A stretch of DNA of 64,000 bases from Rhizomys pruinosus (lineage: Eukaryota > Chordata > Mammalia > Rodentia > Spalacidae): contig VZQC01010571.1 of NCBI GenBank assembly GCA_009823505.1, positions 550,292 through 614,291 of the forward strand, in the 5' to 3' direction. This document shows positions 34,190 to 46,249 of this stretch, piece by piece; within the stretch, counting starts at the first letter, position 1; each line of letters opens with the position of its first letter. Both the position numbers and the translations under genes were made by a program. The notes under the pieces were generated by a model that had not been told where the DNA came from, ran no database searches, and saw only the letters and a list, made by a program, of their open reading frames with translations.

Positions 34190-34600
34190 TTCTGTATTCA
34201 TCTTCTGCGGCTGCTATCACAACAGCCACAAATATGGTAGCTTATAGGAGAAGAGGCGTGTTCCCTTCTGGAGGCCAGAGTCCTCCGAAGGGTCTGCGGG
34301 CTTCGGGGAAGAACCTATATCCTTGCCTTCTCAGCTTCTAGAAGCTGCCCACATTTCTGCTTCACAGCCCTTTCTTCAATATACAGCATGGGTGACGATT
34401 CCTCTTCTGGCTCTTCTCCCATCTCCCCAACCCCCATCTGAGCACAGCTGGGAATGGTTCTTGATTTGAAGCACTCCTGACTAGATTGGGCCCACCTGCA
34501 TAACTCAGGCTAAACATCTGGTTTCAAGGTCCTTGACTAATCCCATGTCTTTCACAATGGAAAGTAATGTATTCACAGGTACCAGGAGGTCATAAACATC
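34190..34600 (-). mobile_element. MLT1-type LTR, minus
   Basis: Complement of an old MaLR LTR: tgcggctgctatcacaacag, tctggaggccagagtcctcc, gactagattgggcccacctg and attcacaggtaccaggagg in the expected order. Decayed, no coding sequence. Confidence 0.72.
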
Positions 34601-34938
34601 ATTGGCAATGTGGTTCTGTATATCATAAGATTTCTGTGTCTTAGAAGATCAGCTAATTGAATGCAACACATAAACTATCGGGATATATAGATTCAAGATG
34701 ATATCTTGGAGACTATTAAGGAAAATTTAGTGACAGAAAGGTCTATTTTTAATATTGTAAGGTATGAAGATCCAGAATGCTATTCTAGGGCTTGGAGTTC
34801 TTAATCACTTTTTGAGAAAAAGGGAGTCTTAATGATATGATTTCCTTATAAAGAGCAATGAGGAATCAATTAAGAGGAATATAAAAGGAGCATGCAGAGA
34901 CAGGGTACTAAGACATTTTTTCCAAAAAAATAATAACA
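34601..34938. other. Unique stretch, no gene seen
   Basis: AT-rich, nothing supported. Confidence 0.4.
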
Positions 34939-35147
34939 GGGGGCTGGAGAGATGGCTCAGTGGTTAAGAGCACTGGCTGCTCTTGGAGAGGACCCGGGTT
35001 CAGTTCTCAGCACCCACATGGCAGCTAACTTCAGTTTCAGAGGAGCCAACGCCTCTCTGGCCTCTGCAGGCATTACACACACATGGTACACTTACATTGA
35101 TGCAAGCAAAACACTCATACACATAATTTTAAAAATAATAAAATAAC
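34939..35147 (+). repeat. B2/B3-type SINE, plus
   Basis: ggggctggagagatggctca to aacactcatacacataattt. A shortened middle (gcagctaacttcagtttcag) and a gcaagcaaaacactc body suggest B3. Confidence 0.92.
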
Positions 35148-35342
35148 TAGATATTGCACTAAAGAAAGAGAGCAAAAGAGAGAAAAATGTGTAGTTCATA
35201 CCCTAATTCATTAAACAACACTAGGGCCCAGGTACTAAGTTCTCAAATAGAAGCTATAGTTTCCAATTACAGATAATAAAGAGGTAATTGGTATAAGAAT
35301 ATGCAGACAGTGTGCAGTACTGCAGACCTGACAGGTGCTATG

Positions 35343-35700
35343 GTAGTCACTTTTTTATCACTGTTAACAAAATACCTGAAACAACCACCTTATAAAGAGA
35401 AAGGTGTGTTAGAGCTCACAGTTTTGAATCCTCTAGTCCATGAAGAATGATTAGCCCTGATGTTTTGGGCCTGTAGCAAAGCAGCATTTCACAACAGGGG
35501 CACGGCATGGCTCACCTCATAGCCAGGAAGCCAAAGGAAAGACGGAGAGAGATAGCCACAGTCCCCATGGGGCAAACGCCCCCAGTTACCTAAGGGCTTC
35601 ACACTAAGCTGTGGCCCTTAAAGCTTCTATCATCTCCCGATAGCATCATCTCTGGGAAAATCCAAATTATAATGTTCTGTCCCTAACCTTCCTCACAGAG
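35343..35700 (-). mobile_element. MaLR-like LTR (MST/MLT1 type), minus
   Basis: ttttatcactgttaacaaaa, tacctgaaacaaccaccttataaagagaaagg (complement of the LTR 3' end) and agagctcacagttttga. Old and decayed. Confidence 0.65.
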
Positions 35701-35907
35701 CAAACTAGATTTAGTCAGTCTTTGAGTCTCAAAGACATAACTGTTCCAGCATTGCTGGAAAGTCCAGTTGCAAAGTATCCTCCCCAGGACTCAGCTGCAA
35801 ACCCAGCAGAGGCAAGAAAGAAAATGACCTATCGGCAAGAGACCACGGTCAGACAGGCACAGGACCCACACTCCTATTGTAAAAAGAACTCAGAAGTTTT
35901 GTTTTGT

Positions 35908-36158
35908 TTTTTTAATATTTTTTTATTATTAATTTTATTTATTTCTGTATGAATGCACTGTCTGCATGCAAGTCTGTGCACCCGTGTCGTGCAACGCCGC
36001 GGAGGTCAGAAGAGGGTCTCGGACTCCCCCGGAGCTGGAGTTTTCCTGGAATTGGAGCCTCAGACGGCTCTCGGCTGCCACGTGGGCGCTGGGGATCGAA
36101 CCCGGGTCCTCTGCAAGAGCAGTCGGCGCTCTTAACCGCTAGGCCATCTCTCCAGCCC
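35908..36158 (-). repeat. B2 SINE, minus, CpG-rich, with 15-bp TSD
   Basis: Complete minus B2 with many intact CpGs (gtgcaacgccgcggaggtc, gggcgctggggatcg). Flanked by agaactcagaagttt (35885-35899) and agaacgcagaagttt (36159-36173), one mismatch. Confidence 0.95.
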
Positions 36159-36173
36159 AGAACGCAGAAGTTT

Positions 36174-36493
36174 GAACGCTACCTCCTGACGCTCCAGGAC
36201 ACACTGTGGTATGGCGGGGAGTGGGCAGCTGAGGGCTGAGGCAGCCCACTCCCGTACCCTAGCCACACACCTGCTCTCGGGCTGGCCTTGCTTGCTCACC
36301 ACTTGCTGCTTCCCTTGAAAGGCATCGTGTGTTGAGATACGGCTCTCTTCCTGGGGTCTGCGCTGCAGTGCAGGCTTTTCTCCTACAGCTCCATGGGTCA
36401 TCCTGTCAGAGGACGCCTGCTGGGACTCCCATCTCAGAACATACTGTGTGGCCTTCCCAGCTTTTCTTTGAGATCTTAGAGGAGGCTGCTGTG
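36174..36493. other. Unique stretch, no gene seen
   Basis: The 122-codon minus frame (36500-36132) starts outside and ends in the B2. No recognisable domain. Confidence 0.45.
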
Positions 36494-36507
36494 GTCCCAT
36501 AACTCTT

Positions 36508-36689
36508 TTATTTTTAGTTAGTTAGTTAATTAGTTAGTTAGTTAGTCTCTTTGAGACTGGGTCTCACTGTAGCCATAGCGGGCCTGGAACTTGCTATATA
36601 GAACAGGCTGGCCTCCATCTCACAGAGATCCACATGCTTCTGTCTCCTGAGTGCTAGGATTAAAGGCATGAGCCACCACACCCAGCTTA
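36508..36689 (-). repeat. B1 SINE, minus, (TTAG)n tail, 14-bp TSD
   Basis: A TTAG-repeat tail (about 36515-36549) and a diverged minus B1. Flanked by gtcccataactctt at 36494-36507 and 36690-36703. Confidence 0.94.
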
Positions 36690-36789
36690 GTCCCATAACT
36701 CTTACATTCGGCACATCTGCAAAACCAGTATCAATAAAATGGATGATGCTGAAGTCTGCTGATGCACAGATGTAGCCTCTGGGTATTCT

Positions 36790-37038
36790 TTTTTTTTTTC
36801 AAATACACAGCTCTTTTTTAAAAATTTATTATTATTTTATGTTCATGAATGTACTGTCTGCATGTAGGTTGGTGCACCCATGTCGTGCAGTGCCTCGGAG
36901 GTCAGAAGAGGGTGTCAGATTCCCCTGGAACCGGAGTTAAAGATGGTTGTTAGCCACCATGTGGGTGCTGGGAATTGAACCCGGATCCTCTGCAAGAGCA
37001 CTGAGTGCTCTTAATCCCTGAGCCATCTCTCCAGCCCC
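36790..37038 (-). repeat. B2 SINE, minus, with 15-bp TSD
   Basis: Complete minus B2 flanked by gcctctgggtattct at 36775-36789 and 37039-37053. Confidence 0.96.
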
Positions 37039-37053
37039 GCCTCTGGGTATTCT

Positions 37054-37914
37054 GATGGCTGAAAAAATCCTGGAAAACGATTCCTTACGTGGTCCTCGGT
37101 AGTCAGTACACTCTGGGCCCCTTTCCTCAAACAACAAATAAACAAGCAAGCAAATTTGTGTTTCTACACTTTTGAGCCTCTGATAGGTAGCATGAGGCTC
37201 CTTTGAGGCATCTTTATTGTTCAGTGCAAAGTACTTGGCTTCCTTTTCTCAACCTGACAGCACTGCGTCTCCTTGACTAGCCTTGTGCCTTTCCACGTGC
37301 TTCTGCTTTCCCAGGTGCAGGTTTTTCCTATCTTCTCATTCTCTTCTCTTTGTTCTGGAGAGTCACTATGAACTTAGCTGAAAGCAGTCTCTGTGCTCAT
37401 GTGATGCCACAACTTGATTGCCGTGATGCCTTGCAATCTCCTCCACCACATATGCCATTTTTACTGCTGAATTGTGCATTTCATACACAACTTTCCAGTC
37501 AGTCTTCATCACCTTTATGCCTGCTTCTCCACTGGCACCCTCCCTCAGCCCCCCCCCACACACCGAGTTCATACCTTCTGTCATTTTCGTTAGGGTCTAT
37601 TGTGCCAAATTAATCTCCCTGGCCGTTCCTCAGAGATAGTTCCTTCTCTGAGCTCTAGTCAGCCTATCTGGAGTCCCTCTCTTAAAGAAGGCCAGTTCTT
37701 CCTCATCCAACCATAATCAGCTGCCAATATTTCTTCAGCTAAGATGGGCTCTGCTACCCATTTCTGCAATTCCGTGCTGGGTTTTTGTCCAGCTGAGCTT
37801 GCATGGGTCTTGTGTATGCTGATACCAATGCTGTAGGTTTGTATGAACAGGGTTCCAGGATCTTGTAGGGTTCCATTTCCATATGGGTCTTGCACTACCT
37901 CCCTGGCTCTTACA
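37054..37914. other. Unique stretch, no gene seen
   Basis: About 860 bp, pyrimidine-rich in places, with a C run near 37550. No repeat recognised and no gene supported. Confidence 0.45.
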
Positions 37915-37930
37915 ATAATCTGTCACTTTT

Positions 37931-38181
37931 TTAATGATTTTTTTATCTTTATTTTTTTTTTTTATGTGTATGAATGTACTGTCTGCATGTAGGTTTGTGC
38001 ACCTGTGTCCTGCAATGCCTCGGAGGTCAGAAGAGGGTGTCGGATTCCCCTGGAACTGGAGTTCTCCTGGAATTGGAGTTACAGACAGTTCTCAGCCGCC
38101 ATGTAGGTGTTGGGGATCGAACCCGGGTCCCCTGCAAGAGCGGTCGGTGCTCTTAACTGCTAGGCCATCTCTCCAGCCCGT
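37931..38181 (-). repeat. B2 SINE, minus, with 16-bp TSD
   Basis: Complete minus B2 flanked by ataatctgtcactttt at 37915-37930 and 38182-38197. Confidence 0.96.
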
Positions 38182-38364
38182 ATAATCTGTCACTTTTAAA
38201 ATTGGTCTCACACAAAGCCTCGGGGCATGAACAAAATGTATGAAATTCTTTCTCTCATGTAGCCTGTAGTCTGATTGTCAGCAGAACTCTCAATCAACTA
38301 TGTCAACTGGACCACGTTGTCAGATACAGTCTCAGCAACAACTCCACTTCTTTAAACTAGTTTT

Positions 38365-38725
38365 ATGTGTTAACTTTCTGTCACTATAACAAAAACATTC
38401 AAGATTATCAACTTATAAAAAGGAAAAGCTTTGTTTGGGCTCTTAGTTTTGGAGGTCTGAGTCCATGGTTGTTGGCTTCCATGGTTTGGGTATGTGGTGA
38501 GGGTGCACATCAACAGTGGGAATTTAGGACAGAGCAAAACCACTCTCCTCATGGACAGAGAGCAAAAAGTAGGAAGAGGAAGGGGCTGGAACTCGTCACA
38601 GTGCCCTAGGGACCTCCCGCAAAGCCACCCCTTATAGATTCCATCCCTCCAACCAATGTCATGGTTGGGACTAAGCCTTTATCACCTGAGCATTGGGGAA
38701 GATTTAAGAGCCAAGCTATAGTAGA
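38365..38725 (-). mobile_element. MaLR-like LTR, minus
   Basis: gtgttaactttctgtcacta, aacttataaaaaggaaaagc, tcttagttttggaggtctga and tggttgggactaagccttta resemble the complement of a MaLR LTR. Related in layout to the minus LTR at 61060. Confidence 0.65.
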
Positions 38726-38749
38726 CCCCAAGCGCCCTTCTGTCTTCTT

Positions 38750-39245
38750 TGTCTAGATCCCAGAGAAAATATATTCATTTTCCCTTGCTGATTTAACAAA
38801 CTGCTGGAGAAATAATGACTTAAAACAACAGAGAGGTATCCTCTTAGAATTCCACAGGCGACAAGTCAGATTGGCATCTCTTCCGACCAAAATTAAGGTA
38901 GGAGCCGTTCTGGTTTGGAAGCTCCAGTGGAGAACCCAGTACCTTACCAGTTTTAGTTTCTAGAGGCCACACGTATCCCTTGACTTGTAGCCTGCTCATT
39001 CCATTTTCAAAACCAACACGCCATCATTTTAGCCATTCTTCTCTGACCAAAGCCAGGAAGGGCTCTTCGGTCTTTGAGATTTGTGGATTACAATGGAACG
39101 ACATGGAGAATCTAAAGTGATCTCTTTCCATTTCAACACCCATATCTTAATCCTATCTGGACACCTCCTTTCTCTAGTGAGGTAACTTGGATTCTGAGGA
39201 TTAGGACATGGAGATTTTTGGGGAGACATTATTCTATGTCCACCG
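38750..39245 (-). mobile_element. MLT1-type LTR, minus
   Basis: ttgctgatttaacaaactgc, taaaacaacagagaggtatc, ttctagaggccacacgtatc and gaggattaggacatggag follow the antisense MLT1 order. Confidence 0.65.
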
Positions 39246-39806
39246 TAGAGGGGGTGCTGCCATGATTGACACTGCCCTTGCTGACATGTCTGAAACCCTG
39301 GACTGGTAAACCCCTTTACAAAGAGGATTTTGTATTGAAAAATGAAATAGGCCAAAATAGTAACAATGTTGGGCAAACAAAGAGTGCGTTAGAGGAGAGT
39401 GTGGTGTGGATGCTGCTGCAGCTCAGGCTTGCTCAGAAGACCAGAACACGGGGCAGCACTCCTCAGTAATCAGTGCTGACTTAAATTCAGCACTGCACAG
39501 CCTGGGCCAGAGTAACATGGATTCTCCCATTCTAAAACCCTAACCACAGGAATGAAGGTGACAGTGAAGAATCTACTTTAATGCTCACTTTAAAAGTAAT
39601 TTCCCAAATTCTAGAGTCTACACACCTATTTTAGGAGACAGTTGACAATCTTCGTGATCACCGACCTTCTAATTATTTTTTTTTTCCATAACAGGTAATT
39701 TTCACCTTAGTAAGCAGACATTCCTTTGTTTCAAGGGCAAGCCATTTTATAAATTACCAATTTAATAGAAACTGCCTGAACTAATAGGTTTTCAGAAGCA
39801 TGAATG
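39246..39806. other. Unique stretch, no gene seen
   Basis: Nothing supported. Confidence 0.4.
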
Positions 39807-39820
39807 AAAAGTATAGGCTA

Positions 39821-40042
39821 GGGCTGGAGAGATGGCCTAGCGGTTAAGAGCATGGACTGCTCTTGCAGAGGACCGGGGTTCGATCCCCAGCACCCACATG
39901 GTGGCTGAGAACTGTCTTTAACTCCAGTTCCAGGGGAATCCGATGCCCTCTTCTGACTTCCGCGGCATTGCACAACATGGGTGCACAAACCTACATGCAG
40001 ACAGTACATTCATACACATAAAAAAATAAATAAAATTTTAAA
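39821..40042 (+). repeat. B2 SINE, plus, with 14-bp TSD
   Basis: Complete B2 flanked by aaaagtataggcta at 39807-39820 and 40043-40056. Confidence 0.96.
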
Positions 40043-40270
40043 AAAAGTATAGGCTAGAAGGAAATTGTTGAAAGCAGGGCAGCAAGTGGTTAACTGAAGC
40101 TTTTGGTAATCCTTTTTAACAAAAAAAGGATTTTTTTGTGTGTGTTTTTTTTACTCTTCATCTGAAGTGGAGTAGACTGGAATACTACTATAGTGCCATA
40201 AGTTTTTGAAAGACAAGTTTCATTTTGGTTTCTCTTGTTTTATATAAAAAGAAACATGACTTTTCTCTTT

Positions 40271-40433
40271 TCTTTCTTTCTTTTTTTTTTTGTATTTTTG
40301 AGACGTGTCTCCCTGTAGCCCCAGCTGGCCTGGATCTCACTCTGTAGACCAGGCTGGCCTTGAACTCACAGAGATCCGCCTGCCTCTGTCTCTGGAGTCC
40401 TGGGATTAAAGGCGTACGCCACCATGCCCTGCC
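40271..40433 (-). repeat. B1 SINE, minus
   Basis: T-rich tail, gagacgtgtctccctgtagc to gccaccatgccctgc. Confidence 0.94.
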
Positions 40434-40507
40434 TAATACAGACCTTTCAAAGCAAGGGAAGACGTGAGGTAACCAACCTTCAGATTTACTGAAGAACCTA
40501 TGGTGGT

Positions 40508-40664
40508 TGTTTTGTTTTGTTTTTGTCTTTCTGAGACAGTCTTCCTGCAGCCTCAGCTGACCTGGAACCTGCTATGGAGACCTCACAGAGGTCTCATCTC
40601 ACAGAGATCCACCTGCTTCTGCCTCCCAAAGTTGTGATTAAAGGCACGTGCCACCCCACCCAGC
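40508..40664 (-). repeat. B1 SINE, minus, internal duplication
   Basis: Minus B1 with a duplicated segment (acctcacagaggtctcatct then cacagagatccacctgc) in place of the usual single copy. Confidence 0.88.
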
Positions 40665-40818
40665 TTGTTAATTAGGATGAAAATTTAGGAGATTTTTTTT
40701 TTTTTCCTGCCAATGAGGATGTTTGCTCTTAAAACCTGTCATTTCCTGGTGTGCTTGCTGGATCTGACTGACTACTCAATGCATCCTTTTGTAAAAGTAA
40801 AATCTGCCTTGCTGAGTT

Positions 40819-40860
40819 AAAACAAAACAAAACAAACAAAAACAAAACAAAACAAAAAAC
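40819..40860 (+). repeat. (AAAAC)n
   Basis: Imperfect AAAAC/AAAC units. Confidence 0.93.
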
Positions 40861-41403
40861 CCCCTATCATTTCTGACCGGAGCCTGATTTAATTAACTGT
40901 GTACATGAGCACTGAGAGCTCTGAGTGGAATCGAGGCCTTAAGTCTGCTCTGGGGAAGAGCTCACCAGGACTGGGCACTTTGGGGAGAAAAAGCAAAACA
41001 AAACAAACGTTGAATGCTTACTTATGCTTACTTAAAGATGAAAGCCACATTCAGATCTGTGGTCAGCACTGACTTCAACAGGAACAGCCCGTTTCTGGGA
41101 ATTGGGATATGGAGTTAGTGGGAAAAGTGTGACAGAGTAAAGAAAATAAAAGGACCCATTGGGCATCTCATTCATAAACAACTGCTTGCCAGAAGGGGAT
41201 GAGTTAAAATTCACATTTTGCTCATGAAGACCAGTGTAGTCTCTCAGAAAGTGACCTAATGCTGCCGCGTTGTCATGACATGCTAATCCCTGGAGAAGGA
41301 AGCAGGAAGAATAGATGCTGGTGTCAACATTACTTGCTAATGCTAATTGACAGGAGAAGAGTTAGAAACTGCAGCAATGACTGGAAAAATGCACCTCCAT
41401 TCT

Positions 41404-41407
<4 letters not shown>
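40861..41407. other. Unique stretch, no gene seen
   Basis: Nothing supported. Confidence 0.4.

Positions 41408-41453
<46 letters not shown>
41408..41453 (+). repeat. (CA)n microsatellite
   Basis: About 23 uninterrupted CA units. Confidence 0.98.
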
Positions 41454-41459
<6 letters not shown>

Positions 41460-41663
41460 ACTCTACCAGCAAGTAGGCATGGAAAATATCTCAGTGGCAT
41501 TATGTTTCAGCACCACTATAACTACAATCCAAAACAAGTGATACAAGGAGTGGTGGGGACATCTGCTCTAGAACCTGTGAGGCTTTACTCACAAAACAGC
41601 TGTACATCTTTGGGGGCAAGAATATTTCTAGGTAGTTATGCAGATGCTGTCCTCTAAGGGAAT

Positions 41664-41665
<2 letters not shown>

Positions 41666-41712
<47 letters not shown>
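41666..41712 (+). repeat. (CA)n microsatellite
   Basis: About 23 CA units, 212 bp after the previous CA tract and in the same orientation. Confidence 0.98.
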
Positions 41713-41714
<2 letters not shown>

Positions 41715-42795
41715 TTCAAGTGTTATGCTGGGAAGGAACACAAGAATCAAAACAGGACACACTTCATCAGGCTCTCTCCTTTCAAGAGAAGCTGTGTTTA
41801 CTACCTTGGATGTGCCTTTTCTATTAATTTCCTTTCTTTTCTTCTTCTTTTTTTTTTAATCATAGAACAGGTTAGCTGTCATAAAGCTGAGGTTTGAGAT
41901 TGTAGCTGGTAGGCTGCCATAATATCCCATTAGATGCTGTTTGTGTTTGTTTTGATTTGCTAGGAAAACATTTTCTGACCTTGGAAATGAAATCATTGAG
42001 TTGTCTGTTTGTTTATGGCCAAAGACTTATGGAAGGCTCTGCTACTTATGTTAGTGTATCTTTGAAATTCTGGAATCCACAGTGAGTGGGAAGTTACCCA
42101 ACTTGAGTTAGCATCATTCAGGATGTGCCTCATTAAGGACCCAGATTCACTTCTTCCCACGACTCCCCAAGATTAGTTTACATGTATCACAGAGCCAATC
42201 ATCCATGCTGAGAGGGTGGACTGCGGGCAGTGGGATCGGAACGTCTTGTTATCTATTTACTCTCTCGGTAAGGAGACAATTTAGAATTCACTTCTTCATC
42301 AGGCTTCCAGAATCTTCCCAGATGAGGGTGGTTTGCTTTTTCCCCCATTCCAAAGTACCCTTCAAATATTATGTATCATATTTATGTTTGGAGTTGTTTA
42401 AAGCAGCTAGCCCCTGGTAAGTTAACAATTTATTCTATTGAAATTGTTTAAACAAGAGGATTTTGTTGATTTTATCATCCTCTGCACTAATTTGAAAGCC
42501 TTTAGTTGAACATTTTTGTGGACTGTTCAAGTTTAGTATTTTTCATAAAGCTGCTGCATTAGCCATTATTCTCTGAAGTAATTGATCTGATAACAAAGGC
42601 TCATTTTGTTTGTTGAGCTTAGCATGAAGTTGAGGTTTGCTCATAGTAATGTGGCTTTTTCAGGCACTGGGCATAATCCTATTGTGATAGTGTTTTGCTG
42701 TAGAAACATAGGCCAGCCTACCATTTTTTCCATGGAATTCTTTAATCTGCAAATGTCTTTTCTTGGAAAAGAGTAGATGATGAACTGAGAGTGAT
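41713..42795. other. Unique 1.1-kb stretch
   Basis: AT-rich, SINE-free, no gene supported. A T run at about 41849-41858. Confidence 0.45.
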
Positions 42796-42944
42796 GGTGC
42801 TGACTGGTGTAGTGCCAAACACTTGAAATCACAGCACTAGGTACCCTGAGACAAGAGGATTGTGTTTGAGACCAATTTGGAGCTGGATACCAAATTTCAG
42901 GCTGGCTTGGGCTACACAGTGAGACCTGTCTCAAAAAAATAAAA
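42796..42944 (+). repeat. Old B1-type element, plus
   Basis: tggtgtagtgccaaacactt, aaatcacagcactaggtacc and gggctacacagtgagacctg in B1 order, with an insertion before the end. Confidence 0.7.
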
Positions 42945-43659
42945 CGGAGGTGATAGGAAAGTCCTGCTCCGGTTGCACAGTGGATCTCACAGTAGGCACA
43001 GGAGGAAGCAGCCTCTAGAGTGTTCTGTGCATGCCTATGCGAAGAGGCTCTGGATAGGCGGCCCCTGCAGTCTCTGACCTTCTAGAATCAGCGCCCGGCT
43101 ATCCATACATCACAGTCAGCATTCATCCATTCACCTTTGTAACCCCAGACTCTTATTACTGCAATATCCTACATCCCACACGCTCTGCCAAACCCCAAAG
43201 CTCCTTTTTCCTTCCTGTAGGCAATCCTAGGGAAGAAATGAAAAGGGCTTATTGTTGTTGTTTCTCAGAAAAATAGAGAAGGGAGGCCAGTAAAGGGGGC
43301 AAGATCTGTTCCCTTTAGAGTGTTAAGAAGTGGAGAATCAAGTCATCTCATTTATTACAAGTGACAAAGTAAGTGGCAAAATGAGCAATCACTTGGCATT
43401 AGCCCAAAATGCAAGTGTTAAGAGGTGCCACGGGCAGCTTTGGAAGTGAACCTGAAGACTTCGAGAAGGCTGCGCAGGACCCCCACCAGAGAAATATCCT
43501 TTCCAGAAAATGGAAGTGATTTGGTGAGCTCAACTCAAGCAGCCCTGTGGAAAGCAATGACTAGAATGAGCATGGCACAGTATGGAATGACACTGGAATA
43601 ACGTCGATGAGGGAAGACTTGCTGACACTGGGCCACCGAATGTGAGCAATTTGATTCAG
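42945..43659. other. Unique stretch, no gene seen
   Basis: Nothing supported. Confidence 0.4.
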
Positions 43660-43860
43660 AGTAAATACTGTGGTGTGGTCAAGAGCTTGGTTTGGGTTCA
43701 AGTCTCTGCCCTTCCACTTACTTGTCTGTGTGAACTGAAGCAGGTTACTGAATCTTCTTGGCCTGATCGCTTATGGGTAAGACCTACTCATAGGTCTCTG
43801 GCTGTGTAACACCTGAGGTCACACAGGTAAAAGGCCTGGTGTCATGACTGCAGCAGAATG
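43660..43860 (+). repeat. MIR, plus
   Basis: gtggtcaagagcttggtttg, ttcaagtctctgcccttcca and gaagcaggttactgaatctt follow the MIR core. Confidence 0.72.
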
Positions 43861-44379
43861 TCATTCATCAAATGGCAGCTATTGCTGTTTATAGAGGCTA
43901 AGATCAATTGTCCTTGGCCTTTTGTAAATTAAAAAGAAGTTTTCTCATACTTAGAAGCTATTGTGTTCTGGGCTATCTGTAAATTGTGGGCTGAGTGATC
44001 TCACCAGCTAGATAAGGAAATGTTACTTGGAAGCCATTGAGCATACCTGTGGAGGAAGCTGTCACGCAAGAGTTCGGAAAGTCCGTTCATGGCATGGACC
44101 GAAAGAGCACAGTGCCATTCTAGCCTGTAGGACGTTCTCGGAGTGATGACAGGGTACAGAGACCTGATGACATGAGGATGGCATCGCCTGGGAGATTTTG
44201 CAAGTGCTGAATTGCCAGCCCTGCTCCTTGAGCCCTGGTCTTTGCCTCCTCCTTGTCCCCCTCTTCTGATGGAAGAGGCAGGTGCTTGGGTCCTGGGCTT
44301 GGAGAAGTGGGTCCTGTAGTTCCTAGGAGTCACACAGCCAAGGGGTCCCAGATCTAACAGTGAAAACTAGCCTGGAAAT
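43861..44379. other. Unique stretch, no gene seen
   Basis: The 110-codon minus frame (44333-44001) is basic and low-complexity in part, without a recognisable domain. Treated as chance. Confidence 0.45.
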
Positions 44380-44554
44380 GACTTTTTATTTTATTTTATT
44401 TTATTTTTATTTTTTGCTTTTCGAGACAGGGTCTCCCTGTAGCCCCAGCTGTCCTGGAACTCACTCTGTAGACCAGGCTGGCTTTGAACTCACAAAGATC
44501 CACCTGCCTCTGCCTCCCGAGTGCTAGGCTTAAAGGCAGCGCCACCACGCCCCG
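44380..44554 (-). repeat. B1 SINE, minus
   Basis: A (TTTTA)n tail, gagacagggtctccctgtag to gccaccacgccccgc, followed by a further poly-T at about 44561-44580. Confidence 0.94.
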
Positions 44555-44608
44555 CATGGCTTTTTTTTTTTTTTTTTTTTAATGTAAGGGTCAGGCAAAA
44601 AAGTTGTT

Positions 44609-44660
44609 AGTATGTGTGTGGCCCTGAGCTTCATCCCCAACGCTGACCAAAGAGTAAAAA
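44609..44660 (+). repeat. ID/B4 3' fragment, plus
   Basis: gtggccctgagcttcatccc, caacgctgacc and an A-rich tail resemble an ID-type 3' end. Confidence 0.5.
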
Positions 44661-45094
44661 AAATTTTTTTAAGTGCTATAAAAATTTGTATTTGCTTGCT
44701 GTGCTGGCCTTGTGGATAAACCAGCCATCATAGGAGCTTTGGTTCAATAAGATCACATTGCAGATTAAAAGTTCCTGGTGCTCAGTGGATTGTCAATCCT
44801 CCATTTGGGAAAAATTGATAAAAAGTGACATTCCTGATCGTCATTTACCCAGTCAGTAGATCAGGAAAAGTAGTGATCATCTGTCCCAATTCCTGTGTCT
44901 ATAACCAGCTCTACATTCCTACGACGCTCCATCAACTCAGGGCTTTTGGAAAAGTCAGGAATGGCTTGTCTTCAGATTTCAGCAGTACCAATAGGGAGTA
45001 CTCAATAGGGAGCTGTGTGGCCCCTGAAATGCTGCTGTTGGTATGGAGAACTGCCCACATTCAGAAAAAGAGCAGGTCACAAAACCAAAGACAC
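44661..45094. other. Unique stretch, no gene seen
   Basis: Nothing supported. Confidence 0.4.
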
Positions 45095-45192
45095 AGTCCG
45101 GTAATGTGTGGTAATCCCAGTTTGGGAGGCTAAGGCAGGAGGATTGTGAGTTCAAAGCCTTCCTGGGCTACACAGTGAGACCCTGTTCTGGA
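45095..45192 (+). repeat. Old B1/PB1 element, plus
   Basis: gtgtggtaatcccagtttgg, ggaggctaaggcaggaggat and gggctacacagtgagaccct. Confidence 0.75.
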
Positions 45193-45431
45193 CAGGTGAA
45201 AGTGTGTAGTTATGGAGAGGAGAGAGTAAAGGATGTGAAAAGACATCCACCTAGTTGTGGGGCAGGTGTGTGTGGGGGGATTGTGGATATTTTAAGCTCT
45301 TTTTTGCTTGCCAATATATTCTGATGTTTCTACAACAATAAACTAATTTTAGAATAAAAAGATAACAAAGGGAAATACACAGAGACAGAGAGACAGAGTG
45401 AGAGACTAGCAAAGGGCTTCAATGCAGCCGC

Positions 45432-45890
45432 ATTAGTTTGCTTGGGCTGCTCTAACCAGATCACCTGAGGGTCCTACGTGAGGGATGGTAGAGGCCCTCT
45501 CTCTACAGGGTAAAGCCCAAGGACAGGGCTGTGGGCTGCACCTTTGCAAGCTGTAGAACGTTAGCTCCATGCCTCTCTCCTAGCTTTGGGTCCTTGCTGA
45601 AGATCTCTGGCTTCTGCTACCTCACTCCAGCCTATGCCCTCATCACCACATGGCCTTGTCTTGAGTATGTGTCCACATTTAAATTTTCACTTTTCAAAAG
45701 GATACCGATTATATTGGATTAGGGGCTCACCCAAGTCCAGAATAACTCATTTTATGAATATTAGTTCATATTTATGAGCTAAATAATTAATCCACCAGTT
45801 TCCCTAAGTATGATCGTGTTCTGTGATACCTGGGAGCTAGGACCTCAACACCCGAGCTTGGAGGGAATGCAGTTCAACCTACACAGTACC
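45432..45890 (-). mobile_element. MLT1-type LTR, minus
   Basis: cattagtttgcttgggctgc, ggacagggctgtgggctgc, ttggattaggggctcaccca and atgcagttcaacctacac follow the antisense MLT1 order. Confidence 0.65.
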
Positions 45891-46249
45891 TCAGTCACAC
45901 TTCCTGCCCCACTGAGGTTGGCACAGCCTAACACACTTGGAAAGCAAGTGTGGTGGGGACACTGACCTCCCCACTAGAAATTCAAGGAAATTCAGAATAA
46001 CCTAGCCCTAAGTGTAGCCTTCCCACACGCCTGGAGTTCCCAGGCCAGGGCTTTGGACATAGATGGACATTCAGATCAGCACATCTGGGGATCTACTGTG
46101 AAGTCCCCCAAAGAAAGAGTAATAGAAATTGACAGATTGTTAGTTTGGGTTACATAGTGAAATCGTGACTTAAAAAACCAAAGGAGAAAACCAGTAACGC
46201 TAAAAAGGGAGAGAAAAAAATTTAAGTTCTACCCTGAAACCTCCGCACT
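45891..46249. other. Unique stretch, no gene seen
   Basis: Nothing supported. Confidence 0.4.

Noticed and set aside
35949..36239. Several similar 60-100 codon frames (also at 3614, 17593, 18574, 18842, 37974, 39818)
   Set aside because: All are translations of B2 SINEs, which explains their near-identical peptides.
41259..41657. 132-codon plus frame with a His/Thr run
   Set aside because: The run is a translation of the (CA)n microsatellite.
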